Below are positions 14,990-17,945 of a stretch of DNA of 17,945 bases, piece after piece. The translations under genes were made by a program, and so were the position numbers. Numbering within the stretch: the stretch's first letter is position 1; every line of letters begins with the position of its first letter. Location of the stretch: NCBI GenBank assembly GCA_003511885.1, contig DOIX01000199.1:37505-55449 (forward strand), written 5' to 3'. The DNA is from Cyanobacteria bacterium UBA11153. Its GTDB lineage: Bacteria > Cyanobacteriota > Cyanobacteriia > Cyanobacteriales > Coleofasciculaceae. The notes under the pieces are model-generated. The model had not been told where the DNA came from. It did no database searches and saw only the letters and a program-made list of their open reading frames with translations.

Positions 14990-15177
14990 GTCTATTCAAA
15001 GATAGTTTTAATTGCCACTCTTAAGATTAATTGATCGCTTTTCTTTGATTCTTTTTCACGGTAATTAAATAATCATTTTGAGTCTCAATTATTGTGCAAG
15101 TAGTTAGTTGATTACTTGTTGATTACTTCGCTTGAGCATAACGCACCCTACAGATAGATGCTTCGCGTAAGTCCTCT
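14990..15177. other. Intergenic stretch with minor repeats
   Basis: No gene or RNA gene is visible between the small ORF's promoter and the alaS terminator. It contains a tandem pair of GTTGATTACTT (15107-15117 and 15118-15128), a fragment TAACGCACCCTAC (about 15140-15152) and TGCTTCGCGTAAG (about 15160-15172). The last two are sequences I recognise as frequent in cyanobacterial intergenic repeats. Confidence 0.4.
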
Positions 15178-15224
15178 GCAAAAACGAAAAAGCTACACAG
15201 GGGGGCTTGAGCCAACTGTGTAGC
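15178..15224 (-). terminator. Rho-independent terminator of alaS
   Basis: Read on the minus strand, GCTACACAG (15224-15216) pairs perfectly with CTGTGTAGC (15200-15192) around a 15-base loop. TTTTTCGTTTTT follows. It lies 53 bases beyond the alaS stop codon. A smaller stem, TCCCTG/CAGGGA (15259-15237), precedes it. Confidence 0.85.
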
Positions 15225-15277
15225 AACAGTTTAGAATCCCTGTGGCTTTAACTCAGGGAGAGGTAAATCATCCTATA

Positions 15278-17911
15278 TTACTCAATTAATTCAGAGACTA
15301 GTTGAGTCCGAGCATTTTCCAAAGCTGCCGCTAATTTACTCCCATCTTTTCCTCCAGCTTGAGCAAGATTTGGTCGTCCACCACCTCCGCCGCCGCAGAT
15401 TTTAGCAATTGCACCGATAAATTTCCCAGCTTGCAATCCTTTAGTATTGACACCTTTACTAAATGCGGCTACCAAACTAACTTTATCAGGGCTAGAAACA
15501 GAACCTAATACTACTGCACTTTCGCCTAATTTCTGTTGTAAACGTTCCGCAGCAGTTTTTAGTGCATCTGGATCTATATCATCCAGATTAGCTACCAGAA
15601 TTTTGAACTCGCCGACTGTTTCTGCTTGGGCTAAAAGTCGATCAGATTTGACTAAAGCTAGTTCTTGTTTGAGGGCTTCTAATTGTTTCTGAGAACCTTT
15701 TAGTTCATTTTGCATATTAGTGATTCGTTCCGGTAATTCTTCTGGTTTGGCTTTAAAGCGATCGCAAAATTCTCGGACTACTTTATCTCTCACGTTCAGA
15801 TAGTCTAGCACTGATTGTCCGGCTACGGCTTCAATGCGGCGGATACCTGATGCAATCCCGGTTTCTGAGATAATTTTAAATACCCCAATTTCGGCAGTAT
15901 TTTTCACATGAGTACCGCCACACAATTCCATGGAAACGCCTGGAAAATCAATCACTCGCACTTCTGCACCGTACTTTTCACCAAACATGGCAATTGCGCC
16001 TTTTTCCTTCGCCTCAGCAATCGGCATTACGGCAATTTCTGCTTCGTGTGCTTCGGCAATCCAAGTATTAATTTGTCCTTCAATTTGTTCTATTTCCTCT
16101 CCTGTGAGAGAACGGGTACAATTGAAATCAAAGCGTAAACGATCGAAGGAAACTAAGGAACCCGCTTGAGAAATAGTTGGATCGACAATTTGTTTGAGTG
16201 CGGCTTGTAATAGGTGAGTTGCTGAGTGATTGGCTTGGGTACGACGACGACAAGTGCTGTCAATTTGGGCAGTTACAGTTGTGCCTAATTCTAATGTGCC
16301 GCGTTCGATTTTACCGAAGTGAACGAAGAAATCCGATTCCTTTTTCACATCAGTAATTTGTACCAAAAGATTATCGCCAGACAAATAACCGCGATCGCCA
16401 ATTTGTCCGCCAGATTCAGCATAGAATGGAGTTTGGTCTAAAATCACCTGGACTTCCGTACCCGCTGCGGCTGATGCTACTGATTTGCCATCTACTAATA
16501 GCACTTCAATTTTTGCCGCTGACTGGGGTTCCGTATAACCCAAAAATTCGGTACTGTGGATATGTTCTGCTAGTTTATCCAAACTACCTTGAACAGTCAG
16601 ATCGATAGTTTGATGAGCTACTCTAGCACGTTGGCGCTGTTCCTCCATTTCCGCTTCAAAGCCGACTGCATCGACAGTTAAATTGTGTTCTTCAGCAATT
16701 TCTTGAGTTAATTCCAAGGGAAAGCCGTAAGTATCAAATAATTTGAAAGCATCCTTACCAGAAATTTGCTGAGGCTTCTTAGCGATAATTTCAGCCACTA
16801 ACTTCTCGCCCCGTTCCAATGTTTTCAGGAATTGAGATTCTTCTCGTTGCAATTCAGCCTTAATCGATTTTTCCAGTTCCCGGACATTAGGATAAGTATC
16901 TTCAGAAAGCGCGATCGCAGTTTCAGCTACTTGAGTAGTAAATTCCCCAGAAATACCAACTAACCGCCCATGTCTGACCACACGACGAATTAACCGCCGC
17001 AGGATATAACCTCGACCAATATTAGAAGCAGTAATCCCATCAGCAATCATGTGAATCACGGCGCGAACATGATCGCCAATTACTTTCAGAGAAACCTTAG
17101 TTTTCTCATCACTATTGGCATAATCCAGTCCTGCAATCTCTGCTGCTGTCTTAACGATTGGGAAAATCAAATCCGTCTCGTAATTATTAGGAACCTTCTG
17201 AAGAATTTGCGCCATTCTCTCCAATCCCATCCCCGTATCAATATTTTTGTTTTGCAGGGGAGTCCGGTTTCCATCCGCATCCTGGTTATACTGCATGAAA
17301 ACCAGATTGTAGAATTCAATAAAGCGACTATCATCCTCTAAATCGATATTTTCATCCCCCTTTTCCGGGTGAAAATCATAATAGATTTCCGAACAAGGAC
17401 CGCAAGGACCAGTCGGTCCCGATGTCCAGAAATTATCCTTCTCACCCATCCGCTGAATTCGATGGGCTGGGATACCAATTTTATCCCGCCAAATCGCAAA
17501 AGCCTCATCATCATTTTCAAATACACTTACCACCAATCTTTCCGGTGGTAAACCGAAAACTTCCGTCGAAAGTTCCCACGCCCAGGCGATAGCTTGGGCT
17601 TTAAAATAATCGCCAAAACTGAAATTTCCCAGCATTTCAAAAAAAGTATGATGCCGCGCTGTCCGTCCCACATTTTCAATATCATTAGTACGGATACATT
17701 TTTGGGAAGTAGTAGCGCGAGGAAATTCCGACTGGCGTTGTCCGAGAAATATCGGTTTAAAGGGTAGCATCCCCGCGATAGTCAGGAGTACCGTGGGATC
17801 TTCCGGCACGAGGGAAGCGCTGGGGAGTACCTTATGTTGTCTTTCTTGGTAGAAGTTGAGGAACTTCTGGCGAATTTGGTTACCGCTGAGATTTTGGGGA
17901 GATTTGGGCAT
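15278..17911 (-). CDS. alaS: Alanyl-tRNA synthetase
   Basis: AlaRS charges tRNA-Ala and edits misacylated Ser/Gly. The 877-residue length is complete and typical. The class II catalytic domain holds [20 protein letters not shown] (68-87) and motif 2 [17 protein letters not shown] (87-103). Next come the tRNA-recognition region (about 250-460) and the editing domain with its zinc-ligand motifs NHSATH (561-566) and CGGTHV (664-669). A coiled coil (about 725-765) follows, then the C-Ala domain with [15 protein letters not shown] (840-854). The start ATG fits the family N-terminus. No Shine-Dalgarno is seen; the nine bases before ATG are ACAAAAACC-like, preceded directly by a C-rich heptamer array. 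A strong terminator follows, so it is probably monocistronic. Confidence 0.97.
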   Translation of the reverse strand: MPKSPQNLSGNQIRQKFLNFYQERQHKVLPSASLVPEDPTVLLTIAGMLPFKPIFLGQRQSEFPRATTSQKCIRTNDIENVGRTARHHTFFEMLGNFSFGDYFKAQAIAWAWELSTEVFGLPPERLVVSVFENDDEAFAIWRDKIGIPAHRIQRMGEKDNFWTSGPTGPCGPCSEIYYDFHPEKGDENIDLEDDSRFIEFYNLVFMQYNQDADGNRTPLQNKNIDTGMGLERMAQILQKVPNNYETDLIFPIVKTAAEIAGLDYANSDEKTKVSLKVIGDHVRAVIHMIADGITASNIGRGYILRRLIRRVVRHGRLVGISGEFTTQVAETAIALSEDTYPNVRELEKSIKAELQREESQFLKTLERGEKLVAEIIAKKPQQISGKDAFKLFDTYGFPLELTQEIAEEHNLTVDAVGFEAEMEEQRQRARVAHQTIDLTVQGSLDKLAEHIHSTEFLGYTEPQSAAKIEVLLVDGKSVASAAAGTEVQVILDQTPFYAESGGQIGDRGYLSGDNLLVQITDVKKESDFFVHFGKIERGTLELGTTVTAQIDSTCRRRTQANHSATHLLQAALKQIVDPTISQAGSLVSFDRLRFDFNCTRSLTGEEIEQIEGQINTWIAEAHEAEIAVMPIAEAKEKGAIAMFGEKYGAEVRVIDFPGVSMELCGGTHVKNTAEIGVFKIISETGIASGIRRIEAVAGQSVLDYLNVRDKVVREFCDRFKAKPEELPERITNMQNELKGSQKQLEALKQELALVKSDRLLAQAETVGEFKILVANLDDIDPDALKTAAERLQQKLGESAVVLGSVSSPDKVSLVAAFSKGVNTKGLQAGKFIGAIAKICGGGGGGRPNLAQAGGKDGSKLAAALENARTQLVSELIE

Positions 17912-17920
17912 GGTTTTTTG

Positions 17921-17945
17921 TAGGGGCTAGGGGCTGGGGGCTGGG
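17921..17945. repeat. Heptameric repeat (TAGGGGC)n in the alaS leader, runs off the window
   Basis: Units TAGGGGC, TAGGGGC, TGGGGGC and TGGG run to the last base of the window, so the array length is unknown. On the minus strand it reads GCCCCTA and begins nine bases upstream of the alaS start codon. The same GCCCCTA heptamer occurs inside dispersed repeat copies B and C. Confidence 0.85.

Overview
The window is chromosomal DNA from a cyanobacterium. It carries a CP12 Calvin-cycle regulator, a chlorophyll synthase, and about a dozen HIP1 octamers (GCGATCGC, for example near 1806, 2191, 3212, 6145, 7739, 11205 and 16911). It also has many cyanobacteria-style short repeats. A run of five genes matches the hormogonium-polysaccharide (HPS) set, which points to a filamentous, gliding-motile cyanobacterium. 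The species cannot be named from the sequence alone.

Layout. 1-574: a strongly structured non-coding stretch followed by cp12. 790-1845: a small membrane protein (DUF3177-like) and a 100-residue conserved hypothetical. 1906-3375: glmM (phosphoglucosamine mutase), followed by about 460 bp of repeats and one possible gene remnant. 3835-11271: a polysaccharide locus on the + strand, hpsL (polymerase/ligase-like), hpsU (acyltransferase), hpsN (GT2), hpsO (GT4) and hpsP (GT4). It is interrupted between hpsO and hpsP by a heptamer array, a dispersed repeat and a Uma2-family (DUF820) gene. A second Uma2 gene converges on hpsP from the minus strand. 11917-12339: a cluster of palindromic and MITE-like repeats. 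12340-17911, all on the minus strand: alaS, then a previously uncalled 36-codon ORF with its own promoter and Shine-Dalgarno, then chlG, then a probable Tat-exported beta-helix protein.

How the genes work together. The HPS genes would supply assembly (GT2/GT4), decoration (acyltransferase) and polymerisation (HpsL) of the slime polysaccharide used in gliding. glmM feeds UDP-GlcNAc synthesis for envelope and possibly exopolysaccharide. cp12 (carbon fixation), chlG (chlorophyll) and alaS (translation) are housekeeping genes with no obvious functional link to the HPS block.

The most unusual points are: (1) the last 16 codons of chlG plus a 79-bp palindromic spacer are tandemly reiterated with a 130-bp period, each downstream copy keeping an open frame and stop, up to the ribosome-binding site of the beta-helix gene; (2) the small ORF at 14779-14889 with an extended -10 promoter and a very strong Shine-Dalgarno; (3) a family of three ~100-bp dispersed repeats with TATAGC/GCTATA ends, one apparently supplying the -35 of chlG; (4) the structured leader upstream of cp12, with two mutually exclusive folds; (5) several different heptameric arrays, one overlapping the hpsO stop codon and one occupying the alaS 5' leader.
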